Positions 22,936-30,381 of a stretch of DNA of 30,415 nucleotides are shown here, piece by piece. The stretch's first letter is position 1. The number at the start of each line of letters is the position of its first letter. Position numbers and translations under genes: made by a program. The DNA lies in NCBI GenBank assembly GCA_036501845.1, contig DASXZO010000096.1, positions 1-30,415 of the forward strand, given 5' to 3'. The notes under the pieces are model-generated. The model did no database searches. It saw only the letters and a list, made by a program, of their open reading frames with translations, and was not told the DNA's origin. Origin of the DNA: JBBREP01 sp036501845 (GTDB taxonomy: Bacteria; Actinomycetota; Acidimicrobiia; IMCC26256; PALSA-610).

Positions 22936-24065
22936 CGGCGACACCTCCCAGTTCACCTGTTCTGCCTGCTCCCCCCGACGGGGCGGCGATCGCCGGTGAG
23001 GGCTACATCGTGCACGGCCTGCGCGTCTCGTACTTCACCCGCAAGGTCACCGGTTACCTCGATCACAAGCGCCAACCGTGGTGGTTGCGCCCGAGCCTCG
23101 GCATCAACCGCGACGCGCGTGTGCTCGGCTGGAACGGCGGCATCCCGGTGGTCACCACACCCGATGGCGAGATGATCTGGGACTCCACATCGATCATCGT
23201 GCACCTCGAGACCGTGCTACGCGAGCACGCGGTGCAGCCGGCCGATCCGGCGCTGCGGTTCCTCGATTTCTTGCTCGACGACTTCTCCGACGAGTGGTTC
23301 TACCGCCACGCCGTGGGCGCCCGTTGGTTGTACGACGAGAATGTGGTGGCCGGCAGCCTCGACATCGCACGCGAGGCGTTGCACGAGACCGGCGCAGGGC
23401 TCGACCAAACGCGCGCGTTTGCGACCGACGCGATGACCGGGTGCCTCGTGCGCCTGGGCACCACACCCGAAAACATCGAAGCGTGGGTGCTCGATTCGTT
23501 GAAGCCGTGGCAGCGAGCGTTCGGCGCGCACGCGCAGGAGCACGGCTACCTGCTCGGCGCGCGCCCGTCGCTTGCCGACTTCGCGTTCTTCGGCGGCAAC
23601 GCCGCGCACTTCGTGAACGATCCCGTGTGCGTTCGCTGGTCGGAGGAGTCGCCAGGCGTGCTGCAGCACACCAACGCGTTGCTCACCGCGCGCGAGCAAC
23701 ACGATGGTGACTGGTTCGACGTCGACGCGCTCCCCGAGTCGTTGTTCGCGGTGCTCGCCGAGGCGGGCCGCCACTACTTGCCTTGGGTCGCGCGGGCAAC
23801 CATCGACGGCGAGGCGGTGGTGGAGTTCGAGAGCGGCGCGCACGCGCGCATCGCCACGACCAACTTCCTCACCACCGCCCGCGGCGTCATGCTCGCCCGC
23901 TATGTCGACGCGCGCTCGGCGTCGCTCGACGCGATCCTCGAACGGGCCGGCATCCTGCGGTGGTACGCCGACTACGTGGACCAAGCGACATCGGTGCCCG
24001 ATCCGCAACCTGTGCCCCGCCCCTCCGACAATCGTCCGTACCCCGCGGGACCAGGCGGCGGCTGA
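22932..24065 (+). CDS. Glutathione S-transferase-like protein
   Basis: The 377-residue protein has an N-terminal thioredoxin-like half: VHGLRVSYFTRKVTGYLDHK (about 28-47), GGIPVVTTPDGEMIWDSTSI with the cis-Pro and the Asp-Ser-Thr glutathione-site pattern. The C-terminal half is all-helical (GYLLGARPSLADFAFFGGNA). It is longer than standard GSTs (about 210), with an extra C-terminal domain of unknown role after about residue 260. Many actinobacteria lack glutathione, so another thiol or a non-enzymatic role is possible (inference). The GTG start overlaps the methyltransferase stop (GTGA), implying coupled translation although no functional link is obvious. Confidence 0.78.
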   Translation: MTATPPSSPVLPAPPDGAAIAGEGYIVHGLRVSYFTRKVTGYLDHKRQPWWLRPSLGINRDARVLGWNGGIPVVTTPDGEMIWDSTSIIVHLETVLREHAVQPADPALRFLDFLLDDFSDEWFYRHAVGARWLYDENVVAGSLDIAREALHETGAGLDQTRAFATDAMTGCLVRLGTTPENIEAWVLDSLKPWQRAFGAHAQEHGYLLGARPSLADFAFFGGNAAHFVNDPVCVRWSEESPGVLQHTNALLTAREQHDGDWFDVDALPESLFAVLAEAGRHYLPWVARATIDGEAVVEFESGAHARIATTNFLTTARGVMLARYVDARSASLDAILERAGILRWYADYVDQATSVPDPQPVPRPSDNRPYPAGPGGG

Positions 24066-24085
24066 TCACCGACTTCGGCCCTGGG

Positions 24086-24091
24086 TATAAG
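24086..24091 (+). promoter_or_regulatory. -10 element TATAAG for a leaderless SDR transcript
   Basis: TATAAG (24086-24091) ends 8 bases before the GTG at 24100 in the short gap after the GST-like gene. No Shine-Dalgarno sequence is seen. This AT-rich hexamer stands out in the GC-rich surroundings. Confidence 0.45.
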
Positions 24092-24099
24092 CATTGGGC

Positions 24100-25149
24100 G
24101 TGGTTGGTGATCTGTTGCTCGAGCGGCCGCTGACGGTCGCGGTCACCGGCCCTACCGGAACGTTTGGCTTCGGGCTCATGCCGCTGCTCGAAGCCGACGA
24201 TCGCATCAGACGCGTCATCGGCATCGCGCGCCGCCCCTTCGACCCGGTCGAGCACGGCTGGACGAAGATGGAGTACCGGCGCGGTGACGTGCGTGACGCC
24301 GCTGCACTCGACGCCGCGCTCGACGGTGCCGACGTGGTGGTGCACCTCGCGTTCCTCATCACCGGGAACGCGTCGAGCGACACGATCCGGTCGATCAACG
24401 TCGACGGCACGCTGAACACCTTCGACGCGGCCGCGCGCACGGCCACCGTGCAGCGATTCGTGTACGCGTCGTCGGTGGCGGCGTACGGATTCCACCGCGA
24501 CAACCCGGCGCGCATCAGCGAGGATTGGCCCACACGCCCGGCGCGGCGCCTGTTCTACGCACGTGAGAAGGCCGAGATCGAGCAGCTCCTCGCCGAAGCG
24601 TCGGCGCGGCATCCCGACGTCGGCCTGTATGTGCTGCGGCCACCGATCGTGCTCGGGCCCCACGCTGTCGGCGCCAAGCGTGTGGTGCCGGCGCCGCTCG
24701 ATCGCATCGGTGCGGCGCTCGGACGCGCCGCGTTGCGGTTGCCACTCCCGCTGCCCGTCCCCGTGCCGGATCTGCCGCTGCAACTCATCCACGAACGCGA
24801 TGTGGGTCAGGCGTTCCTGCAGTGCATCGTGGGTGCCGGACCACCCGGTGCGTACAACATCGCCGGGTCGGGGGTGGTGACGCCGCTCGACGCGGCGCGC
24901 GAGATCGGTCTCATGCCGGTGCGCGTGCCGTACGCGCTCGTGCGCACGGCTGCACGCGCGGTCGCGGCGATTCCGCTTCCTCTGCCGCAGGTGGGTTGGG
25001 TCGAGGTCGCGGCCCAACCGGCTGTGGTCGACACCGCGAAGGCCGAACGTGAACTCGGCTGGACCCCGCGCTACAGCGCGCTCGACTCACTCCGCGCCAC
25101 CCTCGCCAGCGTCCGTGGTCCCATCAACTCCGGGTTTTCCCGGAGTTGA
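24100..25149 (+). CDS. Extended SDR: NAD(P)-dependent epimerase/dehydratase-like protein
   Basis: The 349-residue protein has the extended-SDR Rossmann motif TGPTGTFG (16-23), an Asp-rich DVRDAAALDAALDGAD segment, catalytic Ser in YASSVAAYG and the YxxxK pair in FYAREKAE. It should act on a nucleotide sugar, sterol or similar alcohol/carbonyl with NAD(P); the substrate is unknown. GTG 24100 is preferred over TTG 24094 because TATAAG lies 8 bases before it. The last residues (about VRGPINSGFSRS) are encoded by a 25-bp perfect hairpin, so the protein end has been shaped by the terminator. It is convergent with the thioesterase gene. Confidence 0.88.
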   Translation: MVGDLLLERPLTVAVTGPTGTFGFGLMPLLEADDRIRRVIGIARRPFDPVEHGWTKMEYRRGDVRDAAALDAALDGADVVVHLAFLITGNASSDTIRSINVDGTLNTFDAAARTATVQRFVYASSVAAYGFHRDNPARISEDWPTRPARRLFYAREKAEIEQLLAEASARHPDVGLYVLRPPIVLGPHAVGAKRVVPAPLDRIGAALGRAALRLPLPLPVPVPDLPLQLIHERDVGQAFLQCIVGAGPPGAYNIAGSGVVTPLDAAREIGLMPVRVPYALVRTAARAVAAIPLPLPQVGWVEVAAQPAVVDTAKAERELGWTPRYSALDSLRATLASVRGPINSGFSRS

Positions 25150-25163
25150 TGGGACCACGGACG
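25110..25163. terminator. 25-bp perfect hairpin between convergent genes (bidirectional terminator)
   Basis: The 25-base arm 25110-25134 (starting CGTCCGTGGTCCC, ending CTCCGGG) pairs without mismatch to 25139-25163 around the loop TTTT (25135-25138). It overlaps the last 13 codons of the SDR gene and its stop, and ends one base before the thioesterase stop codon (25165-25167). There is no T run after either arm, so it resembles the long-stem terminators without U tail proposed for actinobacteria. Confidence 0.72.
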
Positions 25164-25164
25164 G

Positions 25165-26013
25165 CTACGACGGCGGGCGGCGCATCGCCTGCGCCTGCTG
25201 CACGAAGTTGCCCTTTTCCCGCAGCAGCATCTCCTGGGCGAGGGTGGCGCCCAGTCGGCCGTCGCGGTCTCGGATCGCGCCCTGGTACACGCCGCGGCTG
25301 CCGCCGGCCTTGATCGGCCACACCCGCAGCTGTACCCACTCGTCGACACGGATCGGCGCCTGGAACCACACGGCATGGTCGATGCTCGGCCCGCCGATGG
25401 GCAGTCCCTCCACGTGCACCTGCCCGAATCCCGATCCGAGGTCGGAGATGTAGGTGAGTGCCGCGGCCTGTGAGAGCCGGTCGTCGGGGAGGCGGTGCGC
25501 GCTGCGCAGCCAGAGCGCGGTGGGAAAGGTGGGCACGCCGTCCTGGATGAGCGGCTGCGGCGCACGGATGTCGAGCAGGAAGTTGCGGCCCTCCACCATG
25601 TCGTCGAGGTCGGTGAGCTCGTCGGGCACGGCGTCGTACTCGGCCCCTGGCTCGTCCACGTGGAACGACGCGAGCATCGAGAAGATCACCTCGCCCTCCT
25701 GGATCGCGGCGACGTGGCGCGACGAGAACGAATGGCCGTCGCGATCGCGATCGACGGCAAGGAGCACGGCGCGGTCGGGACGGCCGGGCCGCAGGAAGTA
25801 GCCGTGCAGCGAGTGCGGATGACGGTCGGGCTCGATCGTGCGCCCGGCTGCCATCAATGCCTGCGCTGCGATCTGCCCACCGAACAGCGACGCGCGCAGC
25901 TCCGCGTTGGTGCCGTGGATGCCGCGGAACAGATCACGATCGAGGCGCTCGATGTCGAGGACGGTGCCCAGCTCTTCAGCGATCGCGTAGGAATGCGGCG
26001 GTTCGTTGCTCAC
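25165..26013 (-). CDS. tesB: Acyl-CoA thioesterase II (double hotdog, TesB-type)
   Basis: The 282-residue protein matches TesB proteins in length and layout. The first hotdog contains FGGQIAAQALMAAG (44-57) and HSLHGYFLRPG (67-77). The second contains GGPSIDHAVWFQAP with the catalytic Asp and, near the C-terminus, GATLAQEMLLRE with the conserved Gln. It hydrolyses acyl-CoA to free acid and CoA in the cytoplasm. GTG 26013 is chosen because the TesB family begins near here and AGGA lies 7 bases before it. It is divergent from the SurE-like lipoprotein gene (75-base gap) and convergent with the SDR gene, whose hairpin abuts its stop. Confidence 0.9.
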   Translation of the reverse strand: MSNEPPHSYAIAEELGTVLDIERLDRDLFRGIHGTNAELRASLFGGQIAAQALMAAGRTIEPDRHPHSLHGYFLRPGRPDRAVLLAVDRDRDGHSFSSRHVAAIQEGEVIFSMLASFHVDEPGAEYDAVPDELTDLDDMVEGRNFLLDIRAPQPLIQDGVPTFPTALWLRSAHRLPDDRLSQAAALTYISDLGSGFGQVHVEGLPIGGPSIDHAVWFQAPIRVDEWVQLRVWPIKAGGSRGVYQGAIRDRDGRLGATLAQEMLLREKGNFVQQAQAMRRPPS

Positions 26014-26075
26014 CGGATGATCCTGCCATGACGGGGCCGAGCCCGCCGGTTCGGCGGACGAGTCGACCCGGCCGT

Positions 26076-26081
26076 TACCGT
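26076..26081 (+). promoter_or_regulatory. -10 element TACCGT for a leaderless SurE-like transcript
   Basis: TACCGT fits TANNNT and ends 7 bases before the GTG at 26089. It lies in the 75-base divergent spacer with the thioesterase gene. No clear -35 or Shine-Dalgarno sequence is seen. Confidence 0.47.
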
Positions 26082-26088
26082 GTCGCCC

Positions 26089-26892
26089 GTGCACCGGCTG
26101 GGATTCCTCTCGCTTCTGATCGTTCCTGCACTCGCACTGGGCGCATGCAGCAGCTCGTCGTCGAAGCAAGGAGCTGCGACAACCACCACCAAGACTGTGG
26201 CTCCGGTCGCGCCGCTGCGCGTATTGGTGACCAACGACGACGGTGTGCATGCGCCGGGCATCGACGCGCTCGTGCAGGCCCTACGCGCTCTGCCTCAGAT
26301 CACGATCACCGTCGTGGCACCGGCTGTGAACCAGAGCGGCACCGGGGGCAAGACCACCAAGGGCACGCTGACGCATTCGGCGACCGCGACGGCGAGCAAC
26401 TATCCGGCCATCGCAGTGCGCGGCTATCCGGCCGACACGATCGTGTGGGCGATCGACGACCACGGCGTCGCGCAACGGCCCGACGTGGTGCTGTCGGGCG
26501 TGAACAACGGCCAGAACATCGGACCGTTCATCAAGATCTCGGGCACCGTGGGCGCGGCTCGGGCTGCTGCGGCGCGCGGGATTCCGGCATTGGCCATCAG
26601 CGCGGGTGTGGGAGCGCCCACGAACTTCGCCGCCGGCGCGCACCAAGCGATCGTGTGGCTCGACGCGCATCGCGCCGCGCTTGCCGCGCACACTGTGCAC
26701 GCTTCGGTCACCAACATCAACGTGCCCACGTGTGCGCACGGGTCGACACGCGCGCTCGTGGTGGTACCCGTCGCGCCGCCCGGCGTGAACGCAGGCGTGC
26801 CGGTCAACTGCGTGTCGCCCGCGCCGAGGCCGGCGAACGACGTCGACGGCTTCGAGCACGGCTACATCGTCGAGACCGACGACCTCCCGTAA
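26089..26892 (+). CDS. SurE-like phosphatase with a lipoprotein signal
   Basis: The 267-residue protein has a lipoprotein signal ending in LGAC (Cys20), a Ser/Thr-rich linker (21-37), and then a SurE fold beginning LRVLVTNDDGVHAPG with the metal-binding Asp50-Asp51. VVAPAVNQSGTGG and LSGVNNGQNIG supply the usual Ser and Asn ligands. SurE proteins remove phosphate from nucleoside monophosphates and are normally cytoplasmic; this one is probably anchored outside the membrane. The usual C-terminal dimerisation region is partly recognisable only. GTG 26089 is preferred over GTG 26080 because of the TACCGT 7 bases upstream. After its stop, 26893-27026 holds GC-rich inverted repeats but no gene. 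Confidence 0.86.
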   Translation: MHRLGFLSLLIVPALALGACSSSSSKQGAATTTTKTVAPVAPLRVLVTNDDGVHAPGIDALVQALRALPQITITVVAPAVNQSGTGGKTTKGTLTHSATATASNYPAIAVRGYPADTIVWAIDDHGVAQRPDVVLSGVNNGQNIGPFIKISGTVGAARAAAARGIPALAISAGVGAPTNFAAGAHQAIVWLDAHRAALAAHTVHASVTNINVPTCAHGSTRALVVVPVAPPGVNAGVPVNCVSPAPRPANDVDGFEHGYIVETDDLP

Positions 26893-27026
26893 GTATTTGC
26901 CTCGCCTGCGCTCGGCGGCGAGCTCCGCTGCGCACGCATCTCGCTCATTCGGTCGCTCTCCAGCAGCTCCTGCGCTGCTCCGGTCGCCGCGCCGCGAACG
27001 AGTCTTACTGACGCTGGTCCGCCAGG

Positions 27027-28151
27027 TCACCTGGACGCGGAATCCAACCTCGTTGGCGAGAACGGCTTGACGTCAAGGGCGGTGTCGGCGCCGGCGATGA
27101 GGTCGGCCACGAGCCGTCCGGTGACCGGCCCGAGCAGCAGCCCGTTGGCGCCGTGCCCGGTGGCCACGTACGCACCAGCCGCGCCTTCGAGTGCGCCGAT
27201 GATCGGGAGGTCGTCGTCGCTCACCGGCCGCAAGCCCACGCGCACCTCGAGCAAGGTCGCATCGGCCAACCCCGGGCTCACGCGCAAACCTTCCGAGAAC
27301 AGTTGACGCAGCCCACCGGCGGTGGGGCGGGCGTCGAAGCCGACATCCTCGACGGTTGCGCCGAGCGCGACGCGATGATCGGCCCACGGCACCACATAGT
27401 GACTGAGGATCGGTTGGAGCACCGGCCACGCCGACGTGTCGGCCGCGAGCCCGAGGTGCACGATCTGGCCCCGGAGTGGCCGAATACCCACGCGCAGGCC
27501 GAAGCTCGCCGCCATCTCCGGCGTCCACGCGCCGCCCGCGATCACCACGTGGTCGCAGGGGATGCGTGCTCCCGCGGTGAACACCGTTCGTACCCGGTCA
27601 CCCTTGACCTCGATGCTCACGGCGGTGTCGTGACGGCGTTCGATGCCGAGACGGCCGCCCACATGGTCGATCGCGGCGGTCATCGAACGGCCGTCCACAC
27701 GCGCGCCGCGAGGATTGAAGAGCGCGTTGCGAATTTCCCCGAGCGGCGGGAACAGCTCGCGCGCCTCGTCGGGGGTGACGTGCTGCAGGAGGTCGGGATG
27801 GCGAGCGAGCGCCTGCGCCACGTTGGCGGCGTAGTACTCGTCGTCGTACTCGCGGAACGCGATCCGCAAAGCGCCGCACACGTCGTAGCGCGTGTCGGGC
27901 GCGCCAGCGTCAGTGAGTTGCGCGATCAGCGTGCGGTAGTGCTCGCCGGCGAGTTCGGCGAGCGCCACGAATGGCGGCGCGCCACCCATCGTCTCGGGTG
28001 AGAGGATTCCGGCGCCGGCGTCGGTGGCCCGCCCCTCGTCATGGCGGTCGACCACCACGACGCGCCGGCCGTCCTGCGCGAGCTCATAGGCACACGCAGT
28101 ACCCACGAGGCCGCCACCGATGACGACCACATCCGGGCTGCGCGCGGGCAC
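27027..28151 (-). CDS. FAD-dependent oxidoreductase of the DAO (glycine/D-amino acid oxidase) family
   Basis: The 374-residue protein starts with the FAD-binding motif DVVVIGGGLVGTACAYEL, followed by VVVVDR (Glu/Asp-ending strand). GAGILSPETMGG and VVIAGGAWTPEMA are typical of the DAO/ThiO group, and the C-terminal RVGLRPVSDDDLPIIGAL and TGHGANGLLLGPVTGRLVAD close the FAD site. It probably oxidises an amine or amino acid; the substrate is unknown. No thiamine genes are nearby to support a ThiO role. The GTG start at 28151 lies 8 bases after TACCGT. A small gene of 80 residues ends 30 bases upstream on the same strand, so the two may be co-transcribed as well. Confidence 0.9.
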   Translation of the reverse strand: MPARSPDVVVIGGGLVGTACAYELAQDGRRVVVVDRHDEGRATDAGAGILSPETMGGAPPFVALAELAGEHYRTLIAQLTDAGAPDTRYDVCGALRIAFREYDDEYYAANVAQALARHPDLLQHVTPDEARELFPPLGEIRNALFNPRGARVDGRSMTAAIDHVGGRLGIERRHDTAVSIEVKGDRVRTVFTAGARIPCDHVVIAGGAWTPEMAASFGLRVGIRPLRGQIVHLGLAADTSAWPVLQPILSHYVVPWADHRVALGATVEDVGFDARPTAGGLRQLFSEGLRVSPGLADATLLEVRVGLRPVSDDDLPIIGALEGAAGAYVATGHGANGLLLGPVTGRLVADLIAGADTALDVKPFSPTRLDSASR

Positions 28152-28159
28152 GGGCGCGC

Positions 28160-28165
28160 ACGGTA
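28160..28165 (-). promoter_or_regulatory. -10 element TACCGT upstream of the FAD oxidoreductase gene
   Basis: On the minus strand TACCGT ends 8 bases before the GTG at 28151, in the 30-base gap after the small gene. It has the same hexamer and nearly the same spacing as the SurE-like gene. Confidence 0.42.
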
Positions 28166-28181
28166 CTTCAAGCTCGCGTCG

Positions 28182-28424
28182 TCAGCGACGAGCGAACAGT
28201 TGTGGCCTCACTTCGTCGGGCATGAACGTGGCCGGAAGCTCGACGTTGTCCGACACTCTGCGTACGCGATAGCCGTCGCCTTCCACGCCAGTCACCTCGA
28301 AGCCGTTCGACCACGAGCTGATGAAATGGTTGCGCACCTCCACACGCGTACCGCGCCCGAGTTGGAGCCGGGCTGATTCGATCTGTCCGAGCTCCGTTCG
28401 CGTTGGCTCAGTAACCCGTTCCAT
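28182..28424 (-). CDS. Small conserved-type protein, 80 aa, SH3/Tudor-like fold likely
   Basis: I cannot name the family. After about 20 residues of helix (RTELGQIESARLQLG) the protein reads as short beta strands: GTRVEVRNHF, SWSNGFEVTGVEG, DGYRVRRVSDNVELPATFM, DEVRPQLF. The pattern of a GFEV strand, a YRVRR strand and a closing PxxFxxDEVRP is what a small SH3- or Tudor-like barrel would give (inference). The ATG is preceded by GGAG 6 bases upstream, so it is a real start. It lies directly upstream of the FAD oxidoreductase gene on the same strand and is divergent from the sulfotransferase-like gene; the 195-base spacer (28425-28619) shows no further gene. Confidence 0.72.
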   Translation of the reverse strand: MERVTEPTRTELGQIESARLQLGRGTRVEVRNHFISSWSNGFEVTGVEGDGYRVRRVSDNVELPATFMPDEVRPQLFARR

Positions 28425-28619
28425 CGCAATCTCCGCTCCTTCGATCTTGCGCTGCCGCGTCCAGCCGGTGTGACCAGTGGATGTGGTCGTTCTACCTCTC
28501 GGTCGCCGCCGTTCAGTATCGGCTCCTGGATGATCTCTAAGCGATCAACTCAGCCGCGTTGCAGAGTGTTCACCGCATTGTCGACAGCGCGTTGCACAGC
28601 GTGGCAGGCTCCCGCGTTC

Positions 28620-29798
28620 GTGACCGAGCTCACTCTCGACGCCGACGTGATCGTCGCCACCGCAGCCGAGGCGGCGGGCACCGACGACTTCGGTGCCGCG
28701 ACCTGGAGGGAAGGACTCGAGCGGCTCGTCGATTCGCTGAAGCGCGACGGGCAGCTCAACGAGCTCGGTGCTCAGATCGCGGCCGGCGAGCTCGTCGGCT
28801 ACCTCGTGACGCGCACCGGCATTGCGCGCTACCGCGCCGAACACCCTGAGATCGCGGCGCGCGACGTGGTGCCGCCGATCGTGATCGTCGGCCAGGCGCG
28901 CACCGGCACCACGATGCTGCACGACTTGCTCGCGCAGGACCGGGCGACGCGCGTGCCGCTCACCTGGGAGGTCGACAAGCCGGTCCCGCCACCCGAGACG
29001 GCCACGTACGACACCGACCCGCGCATCGACGAGGTGGAAGCCACGCTCGCGGGCACCGACTTGTTGATCCCGGGCTTTCGCGCCATGCACCCGCTCGGAC
29101 CGCGGCTGGCGCAGGAGTGTGTGCGGATCACCGCGGCCGAGTTCGCGAGCCTGATCTTCCCGACGCAGTACCGCGTGCCCACCTACGCGATGTGGTTGCA
29201 GTACCAGGCTGACCTTGCGCCGGCATACCGGTGGCACCGCATGTACCTGCAGCATCTGCAGGCGCGCCATCCCGGTGAGCGCTGGCTGCTGAAGTCGCCG
29301 GCGCACATCTGGCACATGCAGGCGCTCCTCGGCGAGTACCCCGACGCGCTGCTCGTGCAGACGCACCGCGATCCACTGCGCATCATCGCCTCGGTGTCGT
29401 CGCTGCAGGCGACGCTGCGGCGGCTGGCCGCCGACGCGCCCGACATCGCCGACATCGCGCACGAGTGGGCTCCCTACATCATCGAGGGCTTGAACCGCTC
29501 GATGGGAGCCCGGCTCGACGGCACCGTCGCGCCCGATCGGGTCGTCGACGTGCAGTTCCGGGAGTTCGTTGCCGATCCCTTCGCTGTGGTCGGCCGTGTC
29601 TACGACCGCTTCGGGCTGGCCTTCGATGCCGAGACCGAGGGCCGCATGCGGTCGTTCTATGCCGACGCGCCCCACGAAGGGCCCGGCGCCCACCACTACA
29701 CGTTCGCCGACACGGGTCTCGACGAGGCCGAATGGCGCGAGCGCTCCCGGCCCTACCAGGAGTTCTTCGGCGTCGAGTCGGAACCGCTCGACGGGTAG
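28620..29798 (+). CDS. Sulfotransferase-family protein (PAPS-type)
   Basis: The 392-residue protein has a P-loop-like 5'-phosphosulfate-binding motif VGQARTGTTMLHDLLAQD (about 90-107), the LLKSPAHIWHMQAL segment, and the 3'-phosphate-binding region HRDPLRIIASVSS. This is the Sulfotransferase_3-like group common in actinobacteria, which may sulfate lipids, sterols or other small molecules with PAPS; the acceptor is unknown. GTG 28620 is chosen because family sequence begins there. The frame is open back to 28470, but those residues are Arg/Ser-rich and unlike the family. There is no Shine-Dalgarno sequence; CAGGCT (28605-28610) is only a weak -10 candidate. Confidence 0.88.
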   Translation: MTELTLDADVIVATAAEAAGTDDFGAATWREGLERLVDSLKRDGQLNELGAQIAAGELVGYLVTRTGIARYRAEHPEIAARDVVPPIVIVGQARTGTTMLHDLLAQDRATRVPLTWEVDKPVPPPETATYDTDPRIDEVEATLAGTDLLIPGFRAMHPLGPRLAQECVRITAAEFASLIFPTQYRVPTYAMWLQYQADLAPAYRWHRMYLQHLQARHPGERWLLKSPAHIWHMQALLGEYPDALLVQTHRDPLRIIASVSSLQATLRRLAADAPDIADIAHEWAPYIIEGLNRSMGARLDGTVAPDRVVDVQFREFVADPFAVVGRVYDRFGLAFDAETEGRMRSFYADAPHEGPGAHHYTFADTGLDEAEWRERSRPYQEFFGVESEPLDG

Positions 29799-29825
29799 GT
29801 GGCGCGGGAACATCCTCGTGCGCCG

Positions 29826-29842
29826 TATTGTTGCACGTGCAA
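29826..29842 (+). promoter_or_regulatory. 12-bp palindrome TTGCACGTGCAA overlapping a -10-like TATTGT
   Basis: TTGCACGTGCAA (29831-29842) is a perfect palindrome of the kind bound by MarR-type dimers. It overlaps by one base the -10-like TATTGT (29826-29831), so a bound repressor would block transcription of the VOC gene starting at 29893. No regulator gene is in the rest of the window. Confidence 0.45.
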
Positions 29843-29892
29843 GTAATGGAGCCGGGCATCGTGCCGGAACGACGACCTCGAGGAGGAGCCCG

Positions 29893-30381
29893 ATGACTGC
29901 CGCAGTCCAGCGACTCAACCATGCAGTCCTCTATGTGAGCGACGTCGACCGTTCCGTCGCCTTCTACCGCGACGTACTGGGGTTCGACGTGGCCGCGCAC
30001 CTCGGCAATGCCGCGTTCATGCGCGCGCACGGCTCGGCGAACGACCACGACCTCGGGCTCTTCGGCATCGGTCCGAACCCCACCGCTCCGCCGCGCCGCG
30101 CCACTGGGCTCTACCACCTTGCCTGGCAGGTCGACACGATCAACGAGCTCGCCGAGCTGCGGAGTGGCCTGCTCGAGGCCGGCTCGCTCGTGGGCGAATC
30201 CGATCACGGCGTGTCGAAGTCGTTGTACGCCGTCGATCCCGACGGCATCGAGTTCGAAGTGATGTGGGCCGTCCCCGTGGCCGACTGGCCGAACGCGCCG
30301 AGCACCGAGCGACTCGACCTCGACGCCGCGCTCGCGCGCTACGCCGGCGTCTCCACCCTGCACGCCACCACCGCCCACTGA
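29893..30381 (+). CDS. VOC-family protein (glyoxalase/extradiol dioxygenase-like)
   Basis: The 162-residue protein has the VOC beta-alpha-beta-beta-beta layout: LNHAVLYVSDVDRSVAFYRD with the first metal His (about residue 10), GLYHLAWQVDT with the second His, and DPDGIEFEVMWA with the metal Glu. It probably binds a divalent metal and acts on an aromatic diol, a hydroperoxide or a glutathione-type adduct; the exact reaction cannot be told. AGGAGGAG at 29881-29888 is 4 bases before the ATG. The palindrome at 29831-29842 suggests repression by a ligand-responsive regulator. It is on the same strand as the sulfotransferase-like gene, 94 bases after it. Confidence 0.9.
   Translation: MTAAVQRLNHAVLYVSDVDRSVAFYRDVLGFDVAAHLGNAAFMRAHGSANDHDLGLFGIGPNPTAPPRRATGLYHLAWQVDTINELAELRSGLLEAGSLVGESDHGVSKSLYAVDPDGIEFEVMWAVPVADWPNAPSTERLDLDAALARYAGVSTLHATTAH

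Noticed and set aside
26893..27026. GC-rich inverted repeats (for example CTCGCC at 26901 with GGCGAG at 26917) after the SurE-like gene
   Set aside because: Stems are only about six pairs with a 10-base loop and no T run; expected by chance in DNA of this composition, so not called as a terminator.
28545..29918. 457-residue minus-strand open frame opposite the sulfotransferase-like gene
   Set aside because: Antisense to conserved PAPS-binding motifs and without any recognisable motif of its own.
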